From Sycobia sp. Sy_11 (lineage: Eukaryota; Arthropoda; Insecta; Hymenoptera; Epichrysomallidae): DNA of 64,000 nt. The first letter of the stretch is position 1; each line of letters begins with the position of its first letter. Positions 32,045 to 43,999 of this stretch are shown piece by piece. The notes under the pieces were generated by a model that did no database searches, had not been told where the DNA came from, and saw nothing but the letters and a program-made list of their open reading frames with translations. The DNA lies in contig JACCIC010000137.1 of the NCBI GenBank assembly GCA_018907035.1, forward strand, positions 1-64,000, in the 5' to 3' direction. The position numbers were made by a program, and so were the translations under genes.

Positions 32045-32910
32045 TTAATCGACTGTATGAATTATTAATACTTTATTAAGTTAAAAATGCAAATACATAC
32101 CTTTTTATTGGAATAAAATTGAAAACACAATTTCTCATGTCCATCTTCATGCAATCTGCTATCCGAACACGAGGTGCATATATACACCAACTTAATTATA
32201 ACTATATTAGAACTTATTATAAATAAATAAATATATATATATATATATATATAATATATAAATTTACCGATGTTTCCGTAAACCATTATAATACATGATA
32301 ATTGCATTAATGTGTAGTATTATAAATATCCATGTATCAACAAAAAATATATAAATTATCTATATCTTAATATATGTACACACGATGCCTTCTGATGCAT
32401 AAAAACATAATTTTCGAACCATAACCTATATAAAATTTTAACAAGCCAAGCGTTCTTCCAGAATGGAAACACGATTTGCCTGTCAAATCATGTGTCTAAT
32501 CCCAGATAGCAACGTGTGCTTGTCACGGTTTGACTCCAGTGTGCATGTGCGTATGGGCTCTATCTGTATCCATATTGTATCCACGTTTTCGAGAAGCCAA
32601 TCGTGCTTCCACAATCGGTCCAAATTAGACACACGATTTGTCAGGCAAATCGTGTTTCCATTCTGGAAGAACGCTTGGCTTGTGCAAATTTTATAGGTTA
32701 TGGTTCCCAAATTATGTTTTTATGCATCAGATGGCATCGTGTGTACATATATTAAGATATAGATATTTTATATATATTTTGTTGATGCATGCATATTTAT
32801 AATACTATGCATTAATGCAATTAGCATGTGTTATAATGGTTTACGGAAACATCGTTAACTTTATATATTATATTTTATATTAGCGATATAAAAATATATT
32901 ATATATATAT

Positions 32911-32953
<43 letters not shown>

Positions 32954-33131
32954 TAATAAGTTCTAATATAGTTATAATTAGGTTTGAGCATATGTGCACC
33001 TCGTGTACGAATTGTAGATTGTATGAAGATGGACATGAGAAATTGTGTTTTCAATTTTATTCCAATCAGAAGGTATGTATTTGCATTTGTTACTTAATAA
33101 AGTATTAATAACTCATACAGTCGAGTAATTT
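32045..33131. repeat. Large fold-back inverted repeat
   Basis: Left arm about 32045-32501, spacer 32502-32622, right arm about 32623-33131. Inner ends match as CACGATTTGCCTGTCAAATC...GTGTCTAAT against ATTAGACACACGATTTGTCAGGC; outer ends match as AATCGACTGTATGAATTATT against AATAACTCATACAGTCGAGT. Arms carry (TA)n on the left and (TTTA)n (32905-32953) on the right, which explains their length difference. Confidence 0.9.
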
Positions 33132-33948
33132 CAAAATTTTACGTATATATATCAGTTCGCGAAGTGTGTCTATAATAATGTAGGTGGCAGACGGATATGA
33201 TATTTCACGATTATATCTGACTATATCTTTCATACATATCTCAATATATTAGTTTTACGCATAAAGAACTCTCAAACTTATTAAATGTTTTACAGGTTTG
33301 AAAATGATCAACACTACAGAGATAGTTTCAGAAATCCAACTGGGCATAATAATGATTATGAAGACGATGTCAATAACTACAGGTACTACTTAGGCATTAG
33401 TTATAATTATTTGTTTTAATTATTACTTATTAATCATATTTTTGTCCTGGTATATAATAGAGAGCCAAATAGTCGATATCCCTTGAAAATAATCACCGGT
33501 CCATCTGAGATGACTCGTTTTTTTGAAACATAAATGGCTGATTTAATGAGAAATTTCTTTGGTGGTTTTAATGGATTTGATAATGATAAAATGTTTTTGG
33601 ATCTTTTCGAAGTAAGTTGGTCTATATTAATGTTATTTATTTTAAAATCTGTAAAGATATCTTATTGAATATTAAAATATTATTTCAAACAATTAAATAA
33701 ATGGAAATACGTAATAAAGTAATGAATGAAGAATTAAACAATGACCACGTAAAATAAATTTTTTGCAGTTTTTATTATAAGTTAGAACATTGTATCGTTT
33801 ATTCTAATAACTTAAATTGCTGTACGATTAGAAACAACATTAAGAATCTTATTGTTCAATGTGAAACGTATTAAATATTTTTTTTGCTAAATTTTCATCA
33901 GAAAAGACTTAGGTAATTTTCCTAATACTGTTAATAAAAAGAATTGCT
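32683..33948 (+). repeat. Segmental direct repeat, copy 1
   Basis: Matches 34545-35722 over about 1.2 kb, from AAATTTTATAGGTTATGGTT to TTAATAAAAAGAATT. It starts inside the right arm of the fold-back and includes two exon-like segments. Confidence 0.9.
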
Positions 33949-34371
33949 TTAAAATATTTTTTTTATTTTTAATGCAAGAATCTTTTTCAAATTTTATTAT
34001 ATATTGTATACAATATAAAATATATAAAAAGCTTATTATATATTATATATAATATAATATATATAAAATATATACAAATTTTCTTATACATTACCAACGC
34101 CAAAAAATTTTGATAAGAAGGGTCCTCGTGATGAAATTTTAACACCCAACGATGACGCAAACTCAAGATTTTTTTATAAGTACCACATGTTTTAAATTAA
34201 TAATTTTTTACATATACCTTTTATGAAAGCTGTATAAATAATTGAAGATTTTTTAATAGAAGATTTAGTGGAAAAAATCTTTGCGAGGAATTATTAGCCT
34301 TCTTCTGAAACACCATCAAATAGTCAAAAGTTAGATTCTGATATCGACGGAAAGCAAGTAATGAATTGTAC
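33296..34371 (+). pseudogene. HAX1-like gene fragment, copy 1
   Basis: Exon-like blocks with splice sites: 33296-33382 (ACAG before, GTACT after; DQHYRDSFRNPTG, acidic end), 33460-33611 (AATAG before, GTAAGT after; ITGPSEMTRFFET, then stop TAA, then MADLMRNFFGGF), about 34090-34178 (LPTPKNFDKKGPRDEILTP) and about 34240-34371 (LDSDIDGK). The order FRNP-acidic, DP.EMTR.FE, LP.P..RD..L.P, D.DLD resembles insect HAX1, a mitochondrial and ER-linked anti-apoptotic adaptor. The phase between the first two exons is compatible. The stop in the second exon and missing ends show it is a dead fragment. Intron retention means a DNA-level duplication and not a retrocopy. HAX1 identity is from memory of the family pattern. 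Confidence 0.45.
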
Positions 34372-34544
34372 AGTACAAATAAAAAGAATAAAATATTTAC
34401 CATTTCTAGACGTAATTATTCATTTCATTATTCAGAATAAATACTGACCAATTGGCAAAAATTTGGTAAGCTGCATCAAATCCACATAGCATTAAAAGTT
34501 CTATTGCATGTTCTGTTTCTACTCAAATTGTAACGAGACTAAGT

Positions 34545-35722
34545 GTGCAAATTTTATAGGTTATGGTTTCCAAATTATGTTTTTATATATCAGATCACAG
34601 CGTGTATCCATATATTAAAATATAGATAATTTATATATATTTTGTTGATACACGCATATTTATAATACTACGCATTAAGGCAATAGCACGTGTTATAACG
34701 TATATATGCGTTTACGGAAACATCGGTAAATTTATATATTATATTTTATATTAGCGATATAAAAATATATTATATATATATATATATATATATAAATATT
34801 TATTTATTTATAATAAGTTCTAATATAGTTATAATTAAGTTGGTGTATATGTGCACCTCGAGTTCGGATAGCAGATTGCATGAAGATGGACATGAGAAAT
34901 TGTGTTTTCAATTTTATTCCAATAAATAATATCAGTACGTGAAGTATGTCTATAATAATATAGGTGGCAGACGGATATGATATTTCACGATTATATCTGA
35001 TTATATATTTTATACATATCTCAATATATTAGTTTTACGCATAAAGAACTCTAATACTTATTAAATGTTTTATAGGTCTGAAGATGATCAACACTACAGA
35101 GATAGTTTCAGAAATCCAATTGGTCAAAACAATGATTGAAGAGGATGTCAATAACTACAGGTATTATTTAGACATTAGTTATAATTATTTATTAGTTTTA
35201 ATTAATATTATTAATCATATTTTTGTCCTGGTATATAATAGAGAGCCAAATAGTTGATATCACTTTAAAATAATCACTGATCTTTCTGAGATGACTTATT
35301 TTTTTGAAACCAAAGTTGATGATTTAATGAAAAATTTTTTTCGTGTTTTTAATAGATATGAAAATGATAAAAATATTTTGGATCTTTTCGAAGTAACTGG
35401 CTCTATATTAATATTATTTATTTTAAAATCTGTAAATATATCTTGTTGAATATTAAAATATTAATTCCAACAATTAAATAAATGGAAATACATAATAAAA
35501 TAATGAATAAAGAGTTAAACAATGACCATGTAAAATAAATTTTTTATAAGTTAGAAAATTGGATCATTTATTCTAATAACTTAAATTGTTGTATGATTAG
35601 AAACAACATGCAGAATCTTATTGTTCAATATGAAACGTATTAAATGTTTTTTTTTTTGCTAAATTTTCATCAGAAAAGACTTAAGTAATTTTATTTTCAT
35701 AATACTATTAATAAAAAGAATT
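34545..35722 (+). repeat. Segmental direct repeat, copy 2
   Basis: Second copy of 32683-33948. It lacks about 75 bp after the TTTTATTCCAAT phrase that copy 1 has. It ends exactly where dispersed repeat X copy 2 begins. Confidence 0.9.
35076..35392 (+). pseudogene. HAX1-like gene fragment, copy 2
   Basis: Exon-like blocks 35076-35160 (TATAG before, GTATT after) and 35242-35392 (AATAG before, GTAACT after) correspond to the first two blocks of copy 1. The first has a 2-bp loss giving a TGA soon after DQHYRDSFRNPIG; the second has a stop early (TGA near 35255) and altered residues. More decayed than copy 1; later exons are absent. Confidence 0.45.
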
Positions 35723-35723
35723 T

Positions 35724-35992
35724 CTGCAGATAGCAATGCCGCTCCAGATTAGCATTAGATTGCTGTTACGCGTGATACACGCATGTTGCGGTTCTGAAGT
35801 CGAAATACCGGTCTCGCATTCAACATGTTAGCAAAGATAATAAGGAGAGATCGCCGATATCCATTTAGACATTGCAGTTAAATTTTGACATTCAGTCCTA
35901 CGGTGGCGAACATCGGTACTCCGTTCGTGCGATATTCCACATGTTAGTTTTCAAGCTCGTGCGATCAAGTGAGAGACGGCGTTCAGTAGGGG
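35724..35992 (-). repeat. Dispersed repeat family X, copy 2
   Basis: The complement matches 55072-55319: AAGCTYGAAAAC-AACAT-TGGAATATCG, CTCCTTATTATCT, ATGTTGAA, CGGTATTTCGACTTCAGAACCG and GCTAATCTGGAG in the same order. Confidence 0.8.
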
Positions 35993-36253
35993 GGCCACCG
36001 AAATAATAGATGCAATAAAAAGGATTAACTGGTGTCGCAATTCTTGAAGTGCGTATAGATTTTCTTGACTGCGTGCGTAAGTGTGTATGTATTTATATAA
36101 ACACGTATTTTCTTAAAATTTTAAATTCGCTGCGTGGCGATGATCGAAGCTTCGAAAAGGTATTCGCACTTAAAGCATTTCCTCGTCGACGCCAGTGAAT
36201 CCCATTTATTACACGTTGCTACCAAATTTTTCAGAAAATATTTATATATATAT

Positions 36254-37606
36254 TGTAACGGGCACCAAGTATCGGTGCTCGTTTTGAACTAGAGAGAGAC
36301 AGATGGCATGCTATAGCGTCTGTCGAACTCTAGTTAGAGGTAACGCAGTGGGGGAAAAAGAGGCAGTTAGTCGATTTTTGAGAGTCGAAGCAAAAGGGAA
36401 TACTAGCTGTTTATTCGAATTGAAAAATTGTTAATTATATTGAATTGCTGGAGTCTTGTTACCCTATCATTATTATTCTGAAGATTTTTTTTTTGTTATT
36501 TGTTAGCTATTGAAATTTATTGTTATACCTTCTTTTGGATTGCGAATTTCGTCCGACATTCAACATCTGAAGAATTGCGGGCCCGCAACATGAGCTGTCG
36601 TTCAAGTATATAAAAATATTATCAGGTATTCAAAAATTTACTTCGAGCTATTGTGAGCGTTCTCACGTATATGTATGTAGACAAATATTCGTGCGGGAAT
36701 TATTTGTCTTAAAATAGATTCGTCAGATTTAATTATATTTGATTTATTCTGAATACGCGCAAATATATATGAATGCTAATTTATACTCGCTAATTTATTG
36801 AATATAATTAGAATAGCCGTTCGATTAGCTGGTGTGCGTTTGTAACAAATTCGAGCGGGAATTGTACACGCACACAAGCATAAACATCGAGTGTAATTAG
36901 CTTATACGTGTGTATGTGTGCGACGGTGTATTCCGCCCACGCGTATAAGCAGTCGAGAGAGAAACGCGCAACTGTAATATAACAAGGTATGGTGACGGCT
37001 TCTAGCGTATGAAGACCGCATTATATTAACATAGAGCGCGCGAAATTCAAATTTTAAACGATACAAAATAAATTATATTCTCGACAAAATCACACTCTAT
37101 AAACTAATATGATTGCGGGTGTACTTAGGTAGTTAAATAATCATTTATAATATCATTTTCAATTTAATAAATATATTTAAATTCTTACAATAAATTATTG
37201 ATATTCTTCTAATTCAAACCAATAAATTCTGATATTGGTAATTCAGGACCCTGCCATGGTGAATTACAGTAGTTGTTTAATTTAATATTAATAATTTTAA
37301 GATTATTTATTGTTTAATAATAAACAATTACTGTAATTCTAACTGATAGCCGTGTGATTGATTTTTTATTTTATTCAATTTCCCTCAAGAATTGAAGAAC
37401 ATTTATAGGACAATTGGAGGTAAACGAGAACATTCCTATGAATAATTAATTGTTTAAACAATTTAATAATTGTTTATTGCCAAGGTAGGTGAAACCTTGG
37501 TAATGGGAAATAATTAATGATAGGTAAATCCTATAATAATTGTAACGGCCTATAGAAGTAAAATATGGTACCAGGACCGTATCTATCCCTGAGAGCGCCC
37601 GTTACA
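36254..37606. mobile_element. Solo LTR (TGTAACGGGC...GCCCGTTACA), 1353 bp
   Basis: The ends are exact 10-bp inverted repeats with TG...CA form and sit within ATAT on both sides, a possible 4-bp target duplication. Inside are GC-richer blocks at each end and an AT-rich middle with small palindromes; no coding frame is seen. A large solo LTR or a non-autonomous LTR element fits best; strand is not decided. Confidence 0.6.
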
Positions 37607-38053
37607 ATATATATACGAATTTTCTTAAAATTTTGAGTTTAAAACTTGATAATAAGACTACGTTGACGTTAATAATAAGACTAATTTGAAATAAAAAATT
37701 ACACTTTCTGTAAACTATTTATATAATAACATTCATTAAGTTTTTATATAATACATTTTATTTCATTGCTATTTACATTATATCATACAATTTAGTGAAG
37801 AATATAATTTACATTATTTTACTCTCTCGCCGAGAAATAAATTTATATAAATTCAAATAAATCCATTTCATAAAAGAGATATTATTTGAATCAAACAAAC
37901 ATTTATTTAAAGTAAATTAAATTCATTAAAATTAATTCAATAGTTATTAGAATACAACGAATTTTATTTAAATTTATGTTTGAAAAAAAATCTGCATATG
38001 AATATGTGTAATTCAAAAAATGAATATTTTGTAATTTTTTTAATAAATAAAAA

Positions 38054-38110
<57 letters not shown>

Positions 38111-39114
38111 CAAATATATTCAATTTTTGAAAAGCTAATCAATATGAAGTATTAAATAGCTTTATTAAAAGGTGAAATATATTTATTTGATTATACCCAA
38201 CGAGTTGTTAAAAACTAATAAACATTTCTTCGATTTTATTAAATAAAGCACAAAGATTTAAATATTAAATTTAAATGAACAAATCTTTTAATCAAACTAT
38301 TTATATGTTATAAGTAAATAATTTTTTGAAAAATAGAATATATTTTTTTGATTTATATATACATTTTGTAGTTTTTACTATTTATTTATTACATTAAATA
38401 TTTACATCTTTGTGCTTCGTTTAATAAAATCAAATAAATATTTATTAGATTTATAACTGGCAGGGAAAAATGCGATTTTCCACATCTAGATAATATTACA
38501 TGTTAGATTCTTAAAAATTTTTTTTAACTTCTTTTTTTTAATTACACAGAAATATTGACTTGATATGAGAACCATTTCTTGTGATATAAATAAAAAATTA
38601 ATTATTTTTTGATTTCTTATAGGTATTATGATTCAATTTAAAAAAATATTATCTGGATGTGGAAAATCACGTTTTAAAACCAAAACGTTATATAAATTAT
38701 TATAATATAATTATATATTATATATAAATGCATATACTATTCATTGGAATCGATAAATTAATTTCCTACTGTTTAACTATAATAGATCTAAAATTGATAT
38801 ATAAGATTTTTATAATTATCCTCAGCGTATTGCCATAGCTATTAATAAGGTGTTAGCTTGCAGATCCAAAGGTCTGCGGATAGAGTCTCGGTTAGGTCGA
38901 AGTTTTGAAATAATTGTAATAAAAGTAAATTAACGTATAAATTGTAAAAGAATTCAAGAAATTATTCGCTTAGTTTAAACTTTTGATTTTTAAAGTTAAG
39001 AAAAGAATGTTTTGAATCAAGAAACTATGCACTACTTTTAAACATGTAACATACGTGAATTTTCATGTTTCTAGAAAATAAAAACGTATTTCAAGTAATT
39101 ATTGTTTTAAAGAT
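37607..39114. other. AT-rich DNA with (TA)n and a possible SINE relic
   Basis: (TA)n lies at 38057-38107. At about 38845-38905 (plus) a tRNA-like segment reads GTTAGCTTGCAGATCC, AAAGGTCTGC, then GGATAGAGTCTCGG, with a 5-bp anticodon-arm-like hairpin (GCAGA/TCTGC) and a weak B-box. No other feature. Confidence 0.35.
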
Positions 39115-39350
39115 GTAACGTTCCTGACCCCTTCGGGATAGCATACGCGGTATATTTCAAGGGTATTTTTGAGAGGGAAAGAAGTAATTCAGAATAGAAC
39201 GGCGGATCAGGAAAATAATTTAGTAAAAACAGTATATTTTTGATAAGAAAATATAAAAATAGTTTAATTCAGAACTTTCTTCTATTTACAAAGTTTTCTG
39301 AAACAAAATAAAAATAAACAATAATAATTATTTAAAAGAAATAAATTCAG

Positions 39351-39401
<51 letters not shown>

Positions 39402-39960
39402 CTACTGGATTCGCGCTAGTTTCCGCGTCGCACAGTTTAATCCGGCGCTATTTTCCGCACGGATACCCGGTGCTATTTTACACGCGGGGAAATATAAAAA
39501 TACGGCAGGTAGAATTTAAAAATAGGTTATTCTAATGTGAACTTAACTCCGCTGGTCTTTTCAGGTGCACTTCGCAGCCAGGATCAAGAGTTAAGGGGAA
39601 AAGTATCTAGTCGGGATAAGAGAACGGCTGGTCTTTTGAGGAACGCCTCGCAACCAGGATCACGTTCACTCAGGGATAGGTAAAACTATTAGTCGTCTGT
39701 CTTTTAAGGAGCGCCTCGCAACAGAGATAAAACTAATAGCTTCGGGTAGGATTTGAGTGTCAGGATTAATTTGAGCTCTGAATAAGTTTTAGCTCCGAGA
39801 GGAGTTTGTGTGACTCGACTTCGGGGTAGTCGGTTCACCGGGCAAACTCTCGATTTTACCTTTTGCAGGCCCTTTTATACAAAAAAGGTCGATTATTTCC
39901 GTCGCCGCTCGTTCAATTTTGGACGAGACGTAATATTATAACAATTATATTAATAATAAT
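39115..39960. mobile_element. LTR-like segment with three tandem hairpin units
   Basis: It starts TGTAACGTTCCTGACCCC and stays GC-richer than its flanks to about 39935, with a (TA)n tract inside (39353-39397). At 39551, 39627 and 39696 a unit of the type CTGGTCTTTT-AGG-RCGCCTCGCAACCAGGAT repeats about every 70-76 bp; each can fold on itself. The right end is not defined, so the LTR label is tentative. Confidence 0.35.
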
Positions 39961-40084
39961 GATGATTAATAATAATAATATTTAATAATAATCATAATAA
40001 TTATTATTTACAATTTATTACTTATGTTTGCAGCCGGTGTGCTGTGTACAGTGATTGTATACACGTATAATAGTCTATACGCAC

Positions 40085-40088
<4 letters not shown>

Positions 40089-40135
<47 letters not shown>
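40089..40135. repeat. (TA)n microsatellite
   Basis: Pure TA run. Confidence 0.9.
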
Positions 40136-40137
<2 letters not shown>

Positions 40138-40159
40138 GTACAATTAATATTTGATTTAA

Positions 40160-40421
40160 TTATTTTAATTAAATACAGCGGGTGAATTCGTTTTCGAACA
40201 CCCGTTGTATATACTGAAATGCGCGTGCCAGTATGACTTGCGTGTTCGCCTACCGCAGTATTCGCTGCTGGCGTGCGCAGTTTCGTCGAGAGCGTACGGT
40301 AATGTGTGTGCGGCGTGTATTAGAGAAGGATAGCAGCCGTCAGCCTAATACACTTGACGCGGCTCTCTCTTGCCGCGCGTAGTGTATCCTCTCTATCGTA
40401 TGTTTCGAATTTAAGCTTAGC

Positions 40422-40487
<66 letters not shown>

Positions 40488-40800
40488 CTATGTATTGCGT
40501 TCTCTCTCTACGCTTTGGTTTTCGGCGACCGCGTCGACTACCTTCCGCAGTAGTGGTCGCGACCTTTGTTCGTTTTTCGTATATTTACCGCGTTAGACTT
40601 TATGAAATTTAACTTTATATTTTTCTGTATGCTATTAGTGTGAGTTATACTAAGAATTTCGTAGATGTATGTAACTAATAATTTCGGTAATTATAATTTA
40701 CTGTGTTCATGTTGTATATGTATTGTAAATTTGTGTGTCGATCGCAGTGAATTTGCGCGTCCATGTTTTCCGTCGCAAAGATAGGAATCAAATTTTTCAC
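40160..40800. other. CpG-bearing, GC-richer patch with (AG)n
   Basis: Contains an (AG)n tract at 40423-40481 amid CpG-containing sequence, unlike the flanks. It may be promoter DNA or an LTR remnant. The frame across the AG run is a composition artefact. No gene. Confidence 0.4.
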
Positions 40801-42834
40801 TTTTAATTCCATTTCTTCAGTGAAGTATTGAAATTCTTAATTCAAATATATAATCTCTTCTTTGTCGGCTTGAATCAAATAACTAAATTTTTTTGTTCAA
40901 AATCTTCAGTTATTGGCTCAAGAAAATATTTTCACCCATTTTCTAGAAAATCTTGATAAAAATCTAGGAGATATTTAATTAATCTAAGAATTTATTTTCC
41001 TGATTTTAGATTTGAAATTATTGGTTCAAGAAAATATTTTCTTGAGATAAGTAAATATTCATTTAATTACTAATATTTGTGTTCTACTGTTGAAAAAATA
41101 TATGCTTTATTTTAGTAACTACTTACTTGGTTCAAGTTTATGCGATTGCTTGGTTAAAGAAAATTTTTTACTTGGTACAAAACAATCACATAAATTTCTT
41201 GAATCAAGTAAAATTAATTTATATTAGAATTTTTGCAGTATATAATTTTAATGAATTATTTCGAAAAATCTATTTCTGAAACTAAGAAAATCTTTATTTA
41301 ATTGATTTGATAATATGGTTCTTTTGATAGTATATTCTTTATATAAAAAGTATAAAATCAGTAATTCTTCTTTATATAAAAAAATGTACGGAGTTCTAAT
41401 TTATTTCCCTGGAACTTGGCAGGTCAGTGCAATATGTTTGGAAATCGTCTGCTTACTCCGAATGGAGCAAAGAAAAGATTCCCTGCGCCGCAACCGCATC
41501 TAAGCCGGTATTAACGACCTCACTTGTTTCGAACACGAAAGAAAAAAAATATGAACAAAAAGATTTTTACAAAAGGGGATTGTTCTATTTCTAAGGAAAA
41601 TATTAGACCCTGATAGAAAGGGTCCTTCTACTCCTCCGAATAAAATGGATAGTGACAGAAACTAAGAGGAAAAAGAAAAATGAAAATACTATAATTTATT
41701 ATACTTACTTTTATTTAATAAATTTTCTCCTACTGGACCTTGCAGGACTCTGGAGAGAGAGAGTTATAGTTGTATTTATTGCTGTTGCCACTGCTGTTGT
41801 TGTTGCTGTTGTTGCTGTTGTTGTTGTTGTTGAAAGCTCAAAATACTCGACAAAAGAAGTTAAAAAAAATTGAAGACTGAGAAAAATGCAGGAACTGAGA
41901 CAAAGAAATGGAAGTGTGCGAGAAATTTACAAAAGAGAAACTGGAGAAAATTTGGTGAAAAATCTTAGAGAAAAATCTGCCGCCACAAAAGGAAAACTCC
42001 TCCTTTTAAAGGGTCGCCTTTTTCGGGCGTGCAACTCATCATCTTTAAAATCTTCTTTTTCTTTTATTGGTGACCTTGCAATTTGAATTGCCCATTAACT
42101 TCGTCGGAGTCAATCATCTTTAAAGTACTATCGCTGTAGCGTGGACCGAAAAATAGGTGGAGGGGTTTCCTCCTGATTTTCTCAATTCTTGAGAGATCCC
42201 GCCACGGGTCTCGTTTTTACATTTTTTTTACTAACTTATTTTATTGTTAGTTTTTTGTGTTATTACTTTATTGTTAACAATTGAATAATTTTGTTTTTAT
42301 TGAGTAAGTAATAATTATTATTTATAATATGGGTTAGTATGTATTAAATAATTAAATGTATAATAATAACGCTTTTATAAAATATTGTTAAATTTTACAT
42401 ATTGTTTAAATTAAACTGTACTTAAAGTGTATAACAAAAAGCTGCAATGTTATATATTCATGCTGAATATATAGCTTCTAATAATACATTCTAAATCGAG
42501 TAGAATATTATTAATATATGTATTTAATTTATTAAATTAGATTTACATAATTAATTATTTAATAAACAATATTAATGCAAATTTTGAATAATAATTATAT
42601 ATTTTAATAAAATAATATTTAGATCGAATATGTACCAACCAATAAATATATTTTATTTTGATTTATTAATTAATAAATAAACAGATAAATAAATAAATAA
42701 ATGCGTGCATAAATATTTATTTATTAATATTATTAATTATTTCCAAATACTTTCTTAAATCAAAATCATAATAATGCATTCAATGCTCTGTTATTTAGCA
42801 CTAATAATAATAATAATTTTTTTTATAGAGGAAG
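40801..42834. other. Intergenic DNA
   Basis: AT-rich, with a (GTT)n/(GCTGTT)n tract at 41776-41832 and a GC-richer stretch at 41950-42215. No gene supported. Confidence 0.4.
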
Positions 42835-43895
42835 AGAAAAATCCTTTATGGATCCCGAGGACCGGTCTCCGGGTATGTGGGAATCGCCAACACAAAGGCA
42901 TACATACTAAAAAACTACTTCCTTGGTGCCTTCCCTAGACTGCTTCCTGCAGCTCTGAAAAGAGCTGCAAGCCGCAGTCGGCAGGTGTGCACCGAGGAGA
43001 CCTCCTCTCCCTGGCTCAACTCCTCACCCTGGAAACTGCTGTTAGGTATTGCTTCGAGGAGGGGACAAGGACACTCGCCTTTGGGCGCCACCATATCCCA
43101 GCAAACTAGAAGAATCTAGGGAAGGTCCGCCTTCTTCCGTCTGATAATAGGCAATCCTTTCCCATGTCTTCTGACTGAAGAACATAAGGGGGACGATGAC
43201 TTCCGGGGTAACTCTTCCAGCGTCCTCCACCAGTAGCGCTCTCTGCTTTTCCCACTGCTCGCACACAAAGATGTATGATGGGGATCGTCTTTTGCGGATC
43301 CACAGTATATACAACCTGGATCTGCGATTATACCCATCTTGTGCAAGTACGCGCAGAAGTATCCATGGCCGGTCAGCATCTGGGTGAGATATTAATTTAC
43401 CTCCCCATACTACCGACCGATCCACGGGACCACCTGACTTATAAGTCTGGTGGTCCACCTTCCGCGCGTATTTTGCTGCCACCTATTCTGTCAGCAAGCC
43501 AGCGAACGCTCTCTGGCTTGTTGCTTCCCTTCAGTTTGGCGAAGTGTCTTGTTCATCTGGTGGACGAACTTCCGCTCCTGGGCCAGGAGGTCTACCGGGA
43601 TTACCCCTGCAACCAATAGGGAGGCCGCATCTGAGACCGTGCGATACGAACACGCTACACGAAGAGCGCATCTCCTCTGTACAGCCGCCGTGCACCTGCG
43701 ATACTTTTTAGATTGCAACGCATCGGCCCAGACCTCAGCACCGTAAAGCATGACGGACTCAGTAGCTCGAAGTAGCAGCCGTCTGATGCAAGGGCATGGT
43801 CCTCCTACGTTGACCATGACTCTGCAAAGAGACGCCGTCACTATCGCCGATTTGTCCGCTAACCTCCGAAATGTTCTCAGAAGGTGAGCTTCCTA
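42835..43895 (-). mobile_element. R1-clade LINE, 5'-truncated copy A
   Basis: The minus strand starts at the end of the RT domain (ASLCRVMVNVGGP, then MLYGAEVWAD, about 43840-43730), continues through CSYRTVSDAASLLVAG and the C-terminal zinc motif (CIYCGSAKDDPHHT, about 43315-43270), and ends in a 3' UTR at about 42835. It has frame breaks. Its 3' UTR matches that of copy B (CCCGRGGACCGGTC and CTGCACCGAGGAG phrases). Its 5' break abuts the 3' tail of copy B. Confidence 0.85.
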
Positions 43896-43999
43896 TCTTT
43901 TTTTGAGGAGGAGGAGAAAAATTCTTTATGAATCCCGGGGACCGGTCCTCAGGTATATAGGACTTACCTATGAAGACATACCCACTAAAAAACTACCTC

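Noticed and set aside
41652..41873. Val/Ala-rich short frame
   Set aside because: Comes from a (GTT)n repeat with no homology or gene structure.
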